Positions 1-9,367 are shown, numbered from the stretch's first letter. The stretch: DNA of 64,000 bases from Candidatus Gastranaerophilales bacterium (GCA_944326515.1 CALVEI010000001.1:1-64000), one strand, 5' to 3'. Numbers and translations are program-made. Notes: generated by a model not told the origin, from the sequence alone.

Positions 1-252
1 ACTTTGCTTGCCTCTATTAAAAACGATACTTAATCGTTTTTAACAGAGTTCTTGGGCGCGTTTTCTTCTTAATTTTTTAGTTGTCTTTTTGCCGAAGGAT
101 TCGAAGAATTTTTATACAGCACGCAGAAACTCCGTTTCTGACTTTGCTTGCCTCTATTAAAAACGATACTTAATCGTTTTTAACAGAGTTCTTGGGCGCG
201 TTTTCTTCTTAATTTTTATTTGTCTTTTCGTCGGAGGATTCAAAGAATTTTT
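1..252. repeat. Long direct repeat, two units 140 bp apart
   Basis: Bases 1-77 and 141-217 are identical, and similarity continues more loosely to about 112 and 252. Each unit contains a strong hairpin: in the first copy 17-27 pairs with 33-43 over a 5-base loop, and the stem extends to 12-48 with one mismatch. Between the units a second hairpin (CAGAAAC-TCC-GTTTCTG) lies at 124-140. No convincing reading frame spans the units. This looks like a non-coding, hairpin-bearing intergenic repeat, possibly a small non-autonomous element or a remnant of one. A similar GAAAC/GTTTC hairpin occurs between groES and groEL at 50730-50744. The left edge of the window may cut through further copies. Confidence 0.8.
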
Positions 253-314
253 GTTCTTAACATCACATAATTTTATCTGTCAAAAAAATTTTTTATGTGA
301 TTTATGTAAATATA

Positions 315-1202
315 ATGAAAATCACAGCCAAATATAATAATTTTTCATATTCTTGTCCTAAGCGTAAACCTTATGTGCCAAGTTTTGGCATAAGTTTTAA
401 GGCGCCAAAATTATTGTCTGATATTTTTATAAGACAAAGCAATCAACCTGCGCAAAAAGTATTCAAATTAAAAAAACTAAAAGCTGGGAAATTTGGAACA
501 GAGTGTAAAGATTCCACACCATTAAAGAGCTTTGATGATAGTGTTGATTTTGAAAAACTTAAGGAACTTTATAAAAACGGTTTTTCAACAAACACGGACG
601 GTTGGGCTGATTGCTTTTTAAAATCTAAAGCAAACAACCCGCTTTCTACATCATCGGTTTATGACTGCTCTGTTATGTATTTGTTTAATAAAGATACAAA
701 CACTCATTTTTTGTACCATTCATCTTTTCGATCTGTTCAAAAAGATTTCGACTTTTTAATAAAAACCTTTATGCCGGAAGGCTTTACAAAGGCAGAAATT
801 TTACCCGGAACAAAAAGGTGGCTTGAACGTCACTCACTGACTTTACCTGAAATGGTAAAAGCTATTCAAGCAAATAACAAACAAGCTGAAATAAACATTA
901 GACATTACAACTCAAAAATGCCTGAAGTGGTAGGTTATATGGGTGAATTATACGAAATACCAAATCACAGAATAGAAATGGGATTTTACGACAAAGGACA
1001 AGCAAGCTTTAGAATGTGTGATTTAAAAGCTAAATCATTAATTAGCGAATTAGATTTCAATTCTTCTTCAATTGAGAAACTTGAAACTACAAGACAATAC
1101 TATAAACAAGGAATTCCTGATATTGAAATTATGAAAATTATAAATCGAGAATTAGACAAAAACCTGCAAAAGCTCTTAGAGAAAGACATATCAAAAAAGT
1201 AA
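315..1202 (+). CDS. Lineage-specific protein with SFG box, function unknown
   Basis: I do not recognise a family. The ATG at 315 is preferred over an in-frame ATG at 297 because the resulting N-terminus (MKITAKYNNF) matches the start pattern of other unknown proteins in this window, with a P-S-F-G box at residues 22-25. Neither start has a good ribosome binding site. The protein is about 295 residues, basic and soluble-looking, with no membrane segments or signal peptide. A cysteine/aspartate-rich stretch lies around residues 85-110. It stands alone between the direct repeat and the convergent ArsP-type permease gene, which ends 11 bp beyond it. Coding status is supported by length and codon pattern. 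Confidence 0.7.
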   Translation: MKITAKYNNFSYSCPKRKPYVPSFGISFKAPKLLSDIFIRQSNQPAQKVFKLKKLKAGKFGTECKDSTPLKSFDDSVDFEKLKELYKNGFSTNTDGWADCFLKSKANNPLSTSSVYDCSVMYLFNKDTNTHFLYHSSFRSVQKDFDFLIKTFMPEGFTKAEILPGTKRWLERHSLTLPEMVKAIQANNKQAEINIRHYNSKMPEVVGYMGELYEIPNHRIEMGFYDKGQASFRMCDLKAKSLISELDFNSSSIEKLETTRQYYKQGIPDIEIMKIINRELDKNLQKLLEKDISKK

Positions 1203-1212
1203 TTTTTTGTTG

Positions 1213-2184
1213 CTATAAAACAAGGTTATAAAAATATCCGACAATAGTAAATGTAACAAACATAAAAAACACATATCTGATTATCAGTTCTTTTTTCATA
1301 ACCCTTGATAAAATAATCATCTCTGGCAACGACAACCCTACAACAGCCATCATAAAGACTAAAACAGTACCCACAGCAGCACCTTTTTGAATTAAAACTT
1401 GTGCAATAGGGATAATAGTTGTTGCATCAGCATAAAGCGGAATTCCTGCCATAACCGCTAAAGGAACTGCAAAGAAATTGTTATTTGACATATATTTCAT
1501 AAAAAATTCTTGCGGAACATATCCGTGTAAAAATGCTCCAACTCCAACGCCTAATAAAACAAATAACCAAATCTTTTGCATCAAATCTTTTGCATAAATA
1601 AACGCATCTATGACTCTTGATTTTATAGTTAATGCTTCTTGTGCAGAAGAACAAGAACAACAGCAACCGCCTGTATTTGTACCTAATTTTTTCAAATAAT
1701 CTTGCAAATATTTTTCAAACCTTAATTTTTCCATTAGAAAACCGCCGATAACACCAACAGCAATACCAGTAACCACATAAATCAAAGTAATTTTTATACC
1801 TAAAACACCAGCCAGGACAAGCATTGCAATTTCATTAATCATAGGCGAAGTAATTAAAAAGCTCATAGCAACCCCAAAGGGAATTTTTGCCTCTATAAAC
1901 CCTATAAATAATGGAATAGAAGAACAAGAACAAAACGGCGTTATCGCCCCAAACAAGGCCGCTAAAAGATGAGCCAAAAACTTTGGTTGTTTTTCAACGT
2001 ATGATTTAAATTTATTGCTATCAAGATAGCTTCTTAAAAATGCGATTACTGAAATTATCACAAATAACAAAAATAATATTTTAAGCACATCATATACAAA
2101 AAAGTGGAGTGCCGAACCCAAACTTGTTTTTGCCGAAAAACCTAATATTTGATATACAAACCAATCTGCAAATTTTAAAAACAT
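1213..2184 (-). CDS. arsP: ArsP-type permease (DUF318 family)
   Basis: A 323-residue polytopic membrane protein of the DUF318 permease family, which includes ArsP, an exporter of trivalent organoarsenicals, and related metal permeases. A conserved TPFCSCSS motif at residues 83-89 sits at the start of a membrane segment, as in this family. A cytoplasmic linker carries a cysteine cluster (C174, C175, C176, C178) likely to bind a thiophilic metal or metalloid. The ATG follows a GAGG Shine-Dalgarno. The gene is divergent from an arsR-like regulator and the shared gap carries two operator-like inverted repeats, so induction by a metal or metalloid is likely. The substrate (organoarsenical, copper, zinc or other) cannot be fixed from sequence alone. 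Confidence 0.8.
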   Translation of the reverse strand: MFLKFADWFVYQILGFSAKTSLGSALHFFVYDVLKILFLLFVIISVIAFLRSYLDSNKFKSYVEKQPKFLAHLLAALFGAITPFCSCSSIPLFIGFIEAKIPFGVAMSFLITSPMINEIAMLVLAGVLGIKITLIYVVTGIAVGVIGGFLMEKLRFEKYLQDYLKKLGTNTGGCCCSCSSAQEALTIKSRVIDAFIYAKDLMQKIWLFVLLGVGVGAFLHGYVPQEFFMKYMSNNNFFAVPLAVMAGIPLYADATTIIPIAQVLIQKGAAVGTVLVFMMAVVGLSLPEMIILSRVMKKELIIRYVFFMFVTFTIVGYFYNLVL

Positions 2185-2213
2185 ATTTACCTCACAAAAT
2201 TGACAGAAACAAA

Positions 2214-2239
2214 ACTATATGCCATTATTGGAATATAAT
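2214..2239. promoter_or_regulatory. Putative ArsR operator 1 (imperfect inverted repeat)
   Basis: ACTATATGCCA and TGGAATATAAT flank a 4-base spacer, with two mismatches from perfect dyad symmetry. A TATAAT suited to the arsR promoter (2234-2239) lies inside the right half-site, so binding would block initiation. It has the same architecture as the perfect repeat 31 bp downstream. Confidence 0.65.
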
Positions 2240-2244
2240 ATAAC

Positions 2245-2270
2245 ACTATATTCCATTTTTGGAATATAGT
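2245..2270. promoter_or_regulatory. Putative ArsR operator 2 (perfect inverted repeat)
   Basis: ACTATATTCCA, a 4-base spacer, then its exact reverse complement TGGAATATAGT. It lies between the divergent permease and regulator genes, immediately upstream of the regulator's Shine-Dalgarno. Its centre is 31 bp from that of operator 1, about three helical turns, so two dimers could bind on the same face of the DNA. Confidence 0.75.
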
Positions 2271-2288
2271 CAACCCCAAGGACAAACT

Positions 2289-2564
2289 ATGAATAATTTA
2301 TATGAAAAAAAAGCACAAATATTTAAAGCACTGTCTAACCCTGTAAGGCTTGAAATAATAGACTTTTTAACAGATGGCGAAAAATGTGTTTGTGAGATTG
2401 TTGAAAAATTAAATTATGAGCAACCTCATATTTCAAAAAGCTTGATTAAACTAAAAGAAGCAGGGCTAATTGAAGACAGAAAAGATGGCTTAAATGTCTA
2501 TTATTCCCTAAAATTTTGTTGTATGAAAGAATTTTTTAATTGTTTGAACAAGATGATTAAGTAG
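2289..2564 (+). CDS. arsR: ArsR-family transcriptional repressor
   Basis: A small winged-helix regulator of 91 residues. The ATG at 2289 is chosen because AAGGA lies 6 bases upstream; the longer reading from TTG at 2259 would run through the operator. The pattern ALSNPVRLEII then C-V-C-E-I-V-E-K-L is the classic ArsR helix region, the CVC pair being the usual metalloid-binding cysteines, followed by a recognition helix (QPHISKSLIKLKEAGLI). A second cysteine pair (FCC) lies near the C-terminus. It is divergent from the permease gene and probably represses both it and itself through the two inverted repeats. Confidence 0.88.
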   Translation: MNNLYEKKAQIFKALSNPVRLEIIDFLTDGEKCVCEIVEKLNYEQPHISKSLIKLKEAGLIEDRKDGLNVYYSLKFCCMKEFFNCLNKMIK

Positions 2565-2853
2565 TCAACAACTATAGTTGTAGCTCAGATTAGTAAATCC
2601 GACCTATGATAAAATATAGCAAAATCATTATTATAAAGATACATTAAAAGATGACAGAAATTTTAATAAAAACCTTAATTACATTCATTGCACACCTGTA
2701 AAATATTCGTTTATAAACAAGGTTTATATGATATTAATTAGGGTAATTCAAAAAATGTTGAAAATATAAAAAAATTGGGTTTTGAATAATCAATTTTAGG
2801 GTTAATTTTATTTAAACTGAAGGACCAATTTAAAAGCAACATTTTGTGATATT
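2565..2853. other. Intergenic region, no gene supported
   Basis: An AT-rich gap between the arsR-like gene and the end of the glycosyltransferase gene. It starts with a small palindrome (CAACTATAGTTG) soon after the arsR stop. A 16-codon reading frame at 2651-2701 and several frames broken by stops could be relics of a lost gene, but nothing is recognisable. No terminator with a clear U-tract is seen. Confidence 0.5.
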
Positions 2854-4065
2854 TTACTCAAATATATTCGGTGCAACCTGAATATCAGGATAATGTTCAG
2901 CAACATATTCCTTTATATACGGATAAATATATTTTGAATTATTTTCTATAGTAACCAAAATTACATCGGGATTTAAAATGCCTAAATCATCTATTGAATA
3001 TATCCTATATTCTCCTACATAATTGCCAACACAGACCTCATTCTTATCTACTATGCCCAATACTTCGGTGTTAGCAATTTTATTATTTTTTATATAATTT
3101 CTGAGAAAATTACTTGCACCCCAAAATACAACTTTTTTCCCTCTTATGTTGTTTAAAAATTTATCTTCTTTTATTTCTTCAGATAATAATAGTGTTTCAT
3201 AAATTTTATATTCATCAGCAAATTCATTTTTCAGGTCTCTTACAAAATTTTCATACGCAATTCCGGAAGCATTATTAATAATATATCTCATTATATCTTT
3301 AAAATTGTTCTCATAACTTTTTTGATATTTCTCATATAAAGCATTTTTTATGAGATAATCCTTCAGAATTAATCTTGCTTTAACATAATTTATATAATTT
3401 CTCTTTGAAGTAATTCCGTTTTCCCTTTTATAGCGATAATTAACAAACTTTTTATTTAATATCATTATTCTGTCTGCACATATTCTTGCAATATAATTTA
3501 AATCAGCACCATTACTTGATGACAAACTTGAAAAACGTATATTATTTTTTAACAAAAGTTCTTTTTTATACAAAGTACTCCAAGGTTCGGGAGCAAACAT
3601 ATTGAAAATGGAATCTATGCAGTCATTTGAATTAAAAACTTGATTATATTTTACAATATATTTATTTATAGGCCAAAAATCATTATCCTCAATAGCAACA
3701 CCATTTTCTATTCCTTTAGCTAAACATACAACCATATCTAAATTATTATTTTCTGCCACGGAATATAATTCTTCAAACATTTCAGGCTCAAAGGTATCAT
3801 CCGAATCTAAAAAATGTACATATTTTCCTGTCGCAACAAGTAAACCCGCATTTCTGGCGGCACCAACACCAAGGTGATTTTGTGTAATTACTTTTATCTT
3901 GCTGTGCTTTCTGGCATAATCTTCAAGAATTTCAAAACTGCAATCATCAGACCCATCATTTACGCAAATAATTTCAAATTCTTGAAATGTTTGGTTTAAG
4001 ATACTGTCCAAACATTCTTTTAAATATTTTTCTACATTATAAACAGGTAGTATTATTGAAATCAT
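2854..4065 (-). CDS. Family 2 glycosyltransferase with C-terminal Rossmann-like domain
   Basis: The first roughly 230 residues form a GT-A glycosyltransferase of family GT2: an ISIILPVYNVEKYL start, a VNDGSDD nucleotide-binding motif and a LDSDD motif (metal/DxD) near residue 90. Such enzymes transfer a sugar from a nucleotide donor on the cytoplasmic face. The C-terminal 100 residues begin KKVVFWGASNFLRNYI and resemble the nucleotide-sugar/Rossmann-like domain at the front of PglD-type enzymes. The same FWGASN domain opens the product of the adjacent upstream gene. The two genes are 6 bp apart and form one operon. Acceptor and sugar are unknown; a surface polysaccharide or glycoprotein is likely. 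Confidence 0.82.
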   Translation of the reverse strand: MISIILPVYNVEKYLKECLDSILNQTFQEFEIICVNDGSDDCSFEILEDYARKHSKIKVITQNHLGVGAARNAGLLVATGKYVHFLDSDDTFEPEMFEELYSVAENNNLDMVVCLAKGIENGVAIEDNDFWPINKYIVKYNQVFNSNDCIDSIFNMFAPEPWSTLYKKELLLKNNIRFSSLSSSNGADLNYIARICADRIMILNKKFVNYRYKRENGITSKRNYINYVKARLILKDYLIKNALYEKYQKSYENNFKDIMRYIINNASGIAYENFVRDLKNEFADEYKIYETLLLSEEIKEDKFLNNIRGKKVVFWGASNFLRNYIKNNKIANTEVLGIVDKNEVCVGNYVGEYRIYSIDDLGILNPDVILVTIENNSKYIYPYIKEYVAEHYPDIQVAPNIFE

Positions 4066-4071
4066 TTTTTC

Positions 4072-5061
4072 TCACTTTTCAATAATTATTGCAGAGTTTT
4101 CAGTTAATTTTATTTTATTTTTCTTGTAATTTTTTGATATAAAAAAGATTGGAGAAATTTCTTGTACTCTACCGTATTGACTAAACCTGTCAAAAATATC
4201 TTTACCGTATTTTCTTACATGATCAACCTGACCGTAATATTTTTCTCTATCTTCAGGCGTAACTATTGAAGCATCCTCAAATGTAATATCAAGATCATTG
4301 TAATAAGGAGTGGTCAATATAATTTTGCCATCGTGTTTTAAAACTCTTAATAATTCACTAAAAAAGCCTTTTTCGTCTAATACATGTTCTACAACATGAT
4401 TTGTTATAATAAAATCAAAATAATCATTTTCAAACTTCAAATCTAAAACATTCATTTTTTGGCAATTTATTGCATATCGGTACTTTTCAGGAAATAAATC
4501 AATCGAATAATATTCAATATTTTCTTGTTTTGAAAAAAGTTCATAAATACTCTTTTCCGGTGCAGTATGTAAGATTCTTAGTTTTTTTTGTTTAATATTT
4601 AAAATAAATTTTTCATACACATAATACAAAAAACGATGACGCTCAAGCGAACCGCATTCAATACAGCAGACATTTTGCCTTACAGGCCTTCCATAATCAA
4701 TAAAATGTTGTTCTTTTTGACAATAAGGACAATAATACTTTTTATTTTTCACAAAATTATCAACAACTTCTATATTTGGAAATTTTTGTCTTAACTCTTT
4801 TTTGAGTTGATTATAAGAATCTTTTATAGAGATAAAAGAAATATATATTTTATCCGGATTAATATTCGAAATATCGTATGGAGAAAAAATCTTATAACCG
4901 CAAAAATCAGCCCCCCATTTTTGTGAATCCATGTCTATGATTCCAACAACATTCGGAAAATGCTTATCTGCAAGAAAGTCCTTTAAAAGATTACTTGCAC
5001 CCCAAAATAAAATTTTTCTTTTAGCATCGTCTTGTAAAAGCTTATAATTTAATTGTGCCAA
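4072..5061 (-). CDS. SAM-dependent methyltransferase with N-terminal Rossmann-like domain and zinc ribbon
   Basis: Three modules are visible. First is an FWGASN Rossmann-like domain (about residues 10-100) shared with the downstream glycosyltransferase. Next is a short cysteine-rich ribbon (CPYC then CCIEC, about residues 108-140). Last is a class I methyltransferase with RILHTAPE as motif I and VVEHVLDEKGFFSELLRVLK in the usual methyltransferase_11 position. The start is taken as TTG at 5061 because AAAGGAG (5070-5076) sits 8 bases upstream; a longer frame from TTG at 5082 would include that Shine-Dalgarno. It is the first gene of a two-gene operon with the glycosyltransferase, suggesting methylation of a glycan or its carrier. 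The substrate is unknown. Confidence 0.78.
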   Translation of the reverse strand: MAQLNYKLLQDDAKRKILFWGASNLLKDFLADKHFPNVVGIIDMDSQKWGADFCGYKIFSPYDISNINPDKIYISFISIKDSYNQLKKELRQKFPNIEVVDNFVKNKKYYCPYCQKEQHFIDYGRPVRQNVCCIECGSLERHRFLYYVYEKFILNIKQKKLRILHTAPEKSIYELFSKQENIEYYSIDLFPEKYRYAINCQKMNVLDLKFENDYFDFIITNHVVEHVLDEKGFFSELLRVLKHDGKIILTTPYYNDLDITFEDASIVTPEDREKYYGQVDHVRKYGKDIFDRFSQYGRVQEISPIFFISKNYKKNKIKLTENSAIIIEK

Positions 5062-5202
5062 ACCGAGTGCTCCTTTCTTCAACGCATTTTATCATATAAA
5101 ACATTAAAAAAACAATAAAGGTAAGGCTAAAAATATCGTTTTGAAAAACTTGATCTGTTTTTATCTTTAGTTGTTTAAATAAAAAAATTAAATAATCAGC
5201 TG

Positions 5203-8172
5203 TTAAAGCCCATAGCCGACAATACGATTTTTAACGTTTTTATCTCTTAGAGAATTGTCTTCTTCAGGGTTGAGTGTAAACAATACCTCTTCTTCAACAT
5301 CTTGAGTATCTTCTGTATCGGAAGTGTTATTTATTTCAAGCAACTCATTTAAATAATCTTTATACAAAGCTAATATTTTATATAAAGCAGGTTTTTTATT
5401 TACGATCAATTCCAATGGCTTATCACTACCTGTTATATCAAAAGACAGTTTTGTCGGAAACTTTTTAACAAGCAAAGCTGATTCCATAATATCTGCTAAT
5501 TCTTCAAAATATAATGAATACAAACGTTCGTTTTGGGTAGATTCAAATAATATATCAGAAAGAGCTTCTTCCATTGCCAAAGATTGCAATTTTAAAGATA
5601 CAGGCATGTTTTGTTTTGGCAATATAACTATGTTTGCAATATCATCATATTTTTTTCTTTTAGTGCATACTTGTTTTTCAAATTCATCAGGCTGTAAGTT
5701 TTCATATCTCAAATGTTTATTCACTTCTGCAAAATATTCTTTTGTAAAAGCTTGAGGAACAAAACTATATTTTTGTAAAAATTTGTATTCTAAATTTTTA
5801 TATTCTTTTTCTTTTTCAAAAGCATTTGGTTTATCAAAACAACAATTCATGTTTACATCAGGATAATCACTTTCCCAAAAGATTTTAAATTTATTATAAA
5901 AAGCTTTTTTTACTTCTGCTGGATAATTGTTTTTGTCATCAAACAAAATCAATGCGCTTTTACCGAAGGTTTGTAAAAATTCTTCCAACTGTTTTGGAGT
6001 TGCTGTATTTTCAAACATTGGTTTTTCTGAATGTTTAGCAAATAAATCATTTTTAACAAAAAGATTTGAACCAACACGTTCATTAACATCAGGTTGGTAA
6101 AAATAATTTTTAATAATTTTATCTATTTCAAAATCAGAAAGTGGCTGTTTGTATTCAGAATATAATTTAGACATTTTATTAACATCAATCTTCTTTTTAG
6201 TCACATTCAAATCAATATATTTATTAGCATAATTTGAATAAACACTAAAATCTTGACCTTGTGAATACATCATTAAAGCATTTTTAATCTCTGATGGGAC
6301 TAATTGAAATACGTTCGGATTTTGGGTTAAAGAATACAACACATCAGCTGCTGCTGCACACATAGGATTATTTATCCGTTGAGTTTTATCGCTACCCATG
6401 TGTGTTATTTTTTGCAATTTCAATCTTTCTTCATCAGAAACAGCATATTCGGACAATATAGCTTTTGTCCAAAGTTTCACATATTCTTCAGGAATTTCAG
6501 ATAATGTCGTCTTAAAATAATCATCCAAATATTCTTGAGGCAGTTGTTTAACAATAGCAAAATGTTTGTTGTTATATGCAAACATAAACTCTTGCATATA
6601 TTTCGGCATATCATTAGTTTTAGGTTCTTCTGTTATCGATTTTAATGATTGAAGATTTTTTTCACTATCAATATCTTTTATACGCTGATATCTATCTCGA
6701 TTTATTTCTTTTTTTAGTTCTTCAAATGTTCCTCGAGAAATTGCCAAATTAACTTTTTCCCAAGCAAGAATTATTTTTTTGCCAAACTCTTTTGCTTCAT
6801 CTTCATGCAATGACCAAAACTCTGTCATAATTTCAGACTGATATTGACTAAATTCTTCTGAAGAAAATAACAAATCAGCAGGTTTTGTAATTTGTTTTTG
6901 CTGCATAAAGGCAGAAAGCTCACGAATTAAATCTTTGCTATGGTTCCAAGCATCAATCATGGCAAACCTCAAAGGTTCAGAACCTGATTTCATTTTTGAT
7001 ATGTAATCAGTTCTTTCCTCCGCTGTCATATTTGCCCAACGGGATGATAAAATATGCATGCGTTTTAAATGCAAAGTATCTTTTTGAGCTTCCGACAGGT
7101 TTGCTTCAAACAATTTAAGATTGTTTGTTGCCCATTTAACAAAAAGTTCATCTTGGCCTAATTTAGAAGAACTTGTTTTGATTCTTTGGGTCGGTTTTTG
7201 AGCAGAGTTAGTCTCAGCTTGTTCATTATTTTTTGAAGAAACCAACAAATCTTTCTTTTCTTGCTGTTTTTGCTCTTTCTTAAAATCTTTCAACATATCA
7301 AGAGCAGTCATTTGGGCAGCTATCATATCCAATTTTTCATTTTGTGTATGAGAATTCCACCAAATTTCAAACTTTTCTACGGATTTTTTTGCTCTTGCAG
7401 TTCTTTCACTGTCACTTAACGATGCCCAAAAAGCTTTTTGCACTTCCGAGATATATTCTCCCACCTTGTCAGAATAGCCTTCTCTTGTATATCTTAAAGA
7501 GTTTAGATAATTTTGATTAGGAAGTTTTATACCCAAGCCCTTGAGTGTACCGTCTTGAATATAAGCAGAATTAGGATATTTAAATCTAAAATCAGCTTTA
7601 AAATCCTCATCTAAATCTTTTTCTAAATCCTTATTTATTTCGTCATAGGTTTTTGCTTCAAGAAAGATTTTTTTAACAAGATAAACTGTTAAATTTTCTT
7701 TGCTTTTTAAAACACCTTGATTTGAAAGAGCAAGAAGCTCATCATTTTCCCTAACAGAAGCAAGCAAACCAATAGAAGCTTTTGTTTGCATCGGATCTAT
7801 CAGATTTTTGAATAACTCTTCGTCAGGAAAGAAATTCTTAATATCTTGAATTGTATTTGCATTTTTTAAGAAAGAATATGCTCTTTTTTGAGCCTCAATA
7901 GGTGTTAATCTTGTTTTATCATCTAGCGATTCAACATACCTTCTTACCGTAGAAGGCATTTTATTTTTGTTAAATTCGTAAAACCTATCAAGCCCTTTAT
8001 CTACTCTAGAACCACCGAAAGAAACAAGATAGCCTCTTATATTAGAACCTATCACAGGTATTTTGGGTTCCGATTTAAAAGTATTTGTAAAAACAGATTT
8101 ATTTGTTTTTGTTTTTTGCTCTCTGTTTTGTTTTTGAAAAGATAAAAAATTATTGATACTTCTTACATTCAT
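5203..8172 (-). CDS. Large lineage-specific protein with SFG box, function unknown
   Basis: A 989-residue protein with no family I recognise. It opens with MNVRSINNFLSF, has a linker rich in lysine and threonine, then V-S-F-G at about residues 50-53. The rest is strongly helical and charged, with a coiled-coil-like lysine/glutamine/glutamate stretch near residues 290-320. There are no membrane segments or signal peptide. The C-terminus is acidic (TEDTQDVEEE). Repeated patterns such as F-W-x-S-H/D-x-x-E hint at internally repeated helical units, for example around residues 245, 280 and 450. It lies 15 bp downstream of the 345-residue SFG-box gene, likely in one operon. Confidence 0.75.
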   Translation of the reverse strand: MNVRSINNFLSFQKQNREQKTKTNKSVFTNTFKSEPKIPVIGSNIRGYLVSFGGSRVDKGLDRFYEFNKNKMPSTVRRYVESLDDKTRLTPIEAQKRAYSFLKNANTIQDIKNFFPDEELFKNLIDPMQTKASIGLLASVRENDELLALSNQGVLKSKENLTVYLVKKIFLEAKTYDEINKDLEKDLDEDFKADFRFKYPNSAYIQDGTLKGLGIKLPNQNYLNSLRYTREGYSDKVGEYISEVQKAFWASLSDSERTARAKKSVEKFEIWWNSHTQNEKLDMIAAQMTALDMLKDFKKEQKQQEKKDLLVSSKNNEQAETNSAQKPTQRIKTSSSKLGQDELFVKWATNNLKLFEANLSEAQKDTLHLKRMHILSSRWANMTAEERTDYISKMKSGSEPLRFAMIDAWNHSKDLIRELSAFMQQKQITKPADLLFSSEEFSQYQSEIMTEFWSLHEDEAKEFGKKIILAWEKVNLAISRGTFEELKKEINRDRYQRIKDIDSEKNLQSLKSITEEPKTNDMPKYMQEFMFAYNNKHFAIVKQLPQEYLDDYFKTTLSEIPEEYVKLWTKAILSEYAVSDEERLKLQKITHMGSDKTQRINNPMCAAAADVLYSLTQNPNVFQLVPSEIKNALMMYSQGQDFSVYSNYANKYIDLNVTKKKIDVNKMSKLYSEYKQPLSDFEIDKIIKNYFYQPDVNERVGSNLFVKNDLFAKHSEKPMFENTATPKQLEEFLQTFGKSALILFDDKNNYPAEVKKAFYNKFKIFWESDYPDVNMNCCFDKPNAFEKEKEYKNLEYKFLQKYSFVPQAFTKEYFAEVNKHLRYENLQPDEFEKQVCTKRKKYDDIANIVILPKQNMPVSLKLQSLAMEEALSDILFESTQNERLYSLYFEELADIMESALLVKKFPTKLSFDITGSDKPLELIVNKKPALYKILALYKDYLNELLEINNTSDTEDTQDVEEEVLFTLNPEEDNSLRDKNVKNRIVGYGL

Positions 8173-8187
8173 TTTTTCAAATCCAAT

Positions 8188-9225
8188 TTAATTTTTGTTA
8201 TTTAAGTACTCAACAATGGCATTTCTAAAGTTTTCGTTTTCCACATTTGCCATTTTTTGTTTTACAAGGTGATTTATAAGATTTTTACATTCCTGTTCGG
8301 GAATGTTTTTGTCTATTGTAACAGTAATACAATCCCAATCACTTTTTGGAGTAGGAATCAATATAGCTGTCATATCTTTTTCTTGGTTGTTTTGTATAAA
8401 CTTGTCGTGAATTACTGTAAATTTTTTGCCGTTTTTTAAATAATATCTCAAGTAATCTTTTATTTCACGAGTATTATTTTTATCTGTTTTTTGGTCAATG
8501 TTTACGATATTTATGTCAGATGGTTTGAGTTTTGAATCTGTCTTATCATTATTAACCGTTTGAGTTTTAGTTGCAGAATTTACTTGTTCCGTTTCTTTTT
8601 GTTGAAGGAAGTGAGCTATTGCGGTTTTAATTTTTGGGTTTGCCATAAAATCTTTTGGATTCAATGAGTTTACATAATATTTTATGCCTGCAATCGAATT
8701 TTCATTCAAAATACCAACTTTTGCCATGTAGACAACCAGCTCATCAAGAACAGGTTTTTCAATATGTCCGCTCAAGACCATCGCCATATGATCGCCACCT
8801 CTAAGCCCCGGAGTTGAAGGATTTAATGGAAATACAATAGCTGTTGTTTCACCATTTATTTTTTCGTCAGCATTCTTGTTACGAACAATATGAGGATTTT
8901 CAAAATTTTTATACCAGTCCAAACCGTAAGCATATTGCATTGAGCAGCGATAGTCATATATCTTTCTTGTGTTGCCTTCTACTTGAGAATGACCAACACA
9001 GGTAACTTCAAAATTAATATCTTTTTCTGTAATATGAGGAATTTTCTTTTGCTTATTAAGTCTTTGTGCCGCCAATGCAGCAGCTTGTTCAGGAGTTAAC
9101 TCTTGAGACCCATTAGCATTTGAAGCCCCAAAAGACGGTTTTGACTGTGCAGATGATTTATTTGTATTTTGTGATGTTATTTTTGTAGCTGTGTGATAAG
9201 CAAAATTTCCATTTATTGGATTCAT
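8188..9225 (-). CDS. Lineage-specific protein with SFG box, function unknown
   Basis: A 345-residue protein starting MNPINGNFAY, with a low-complexity Ser/Thr/Asn/Gln linker and P-S-F-G at residues 30-33. Two regions of similar size follow, separated by a polar linker near residue 210. Both contain a V/I-x-x-E-K-x-V/D or E-Q-E-x-K-x-L pattern near their ends, so the protein may hold two copies of a small alpha/beta domain (for example KPVLDELVVYMAKVGI and PEQECKNLINHLVKQKM). No catalytic motif is recognised. It appears to lead an operon with the 989-residue gene. Confidence 0.72.
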   Translation of the reverse strand: MNPINGNFAYHTATKITSQNTNKSSAQSKPSFGASNANGSQELTPEQAAALAAQRLNKQKKIPHITEKDINFEVTCVGHSQVEGNTRKIYDYRCSMQYAYGLDWYKNFENPHIVRNKNADEKINGETTAIVFPLNPSTPGLRGGDHMAMVLSGHIEKPVLDELVVYMAKVGILNENSIAGIKYYVNSLNPKDFMANPKIKTAIAHFLQQKETEQVNSATKTQTVNNDKTDSKLKPSDINIVNIDQKTDKNNTREIKDYLRYYLKNGKKFTVIHDKFIQNNQEKDMTAILIPTPKSDWDCITVTIDKNIPEQECKNLINHLVKQKMANVENENFRNAIVEYLNNKN

Positions 9226-9367
9226 AATATAATTTTCCTTTTTACAGAAATATAAATCTGCTGAAAAAATTATGTTGCCTACCTACAACTCACAAAAATA
9301 AACATCTTTACATGATTTAACATCATTTTTAGCACTTAGCAAATAATATGACTAATATGGTAAAAAA

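Noticed and set aside
2651-2701. 16-codon frame after arsR and nearby broken frames
   Set aside because: Too short and without homology; may be a decayed gene but no frame can be supported.
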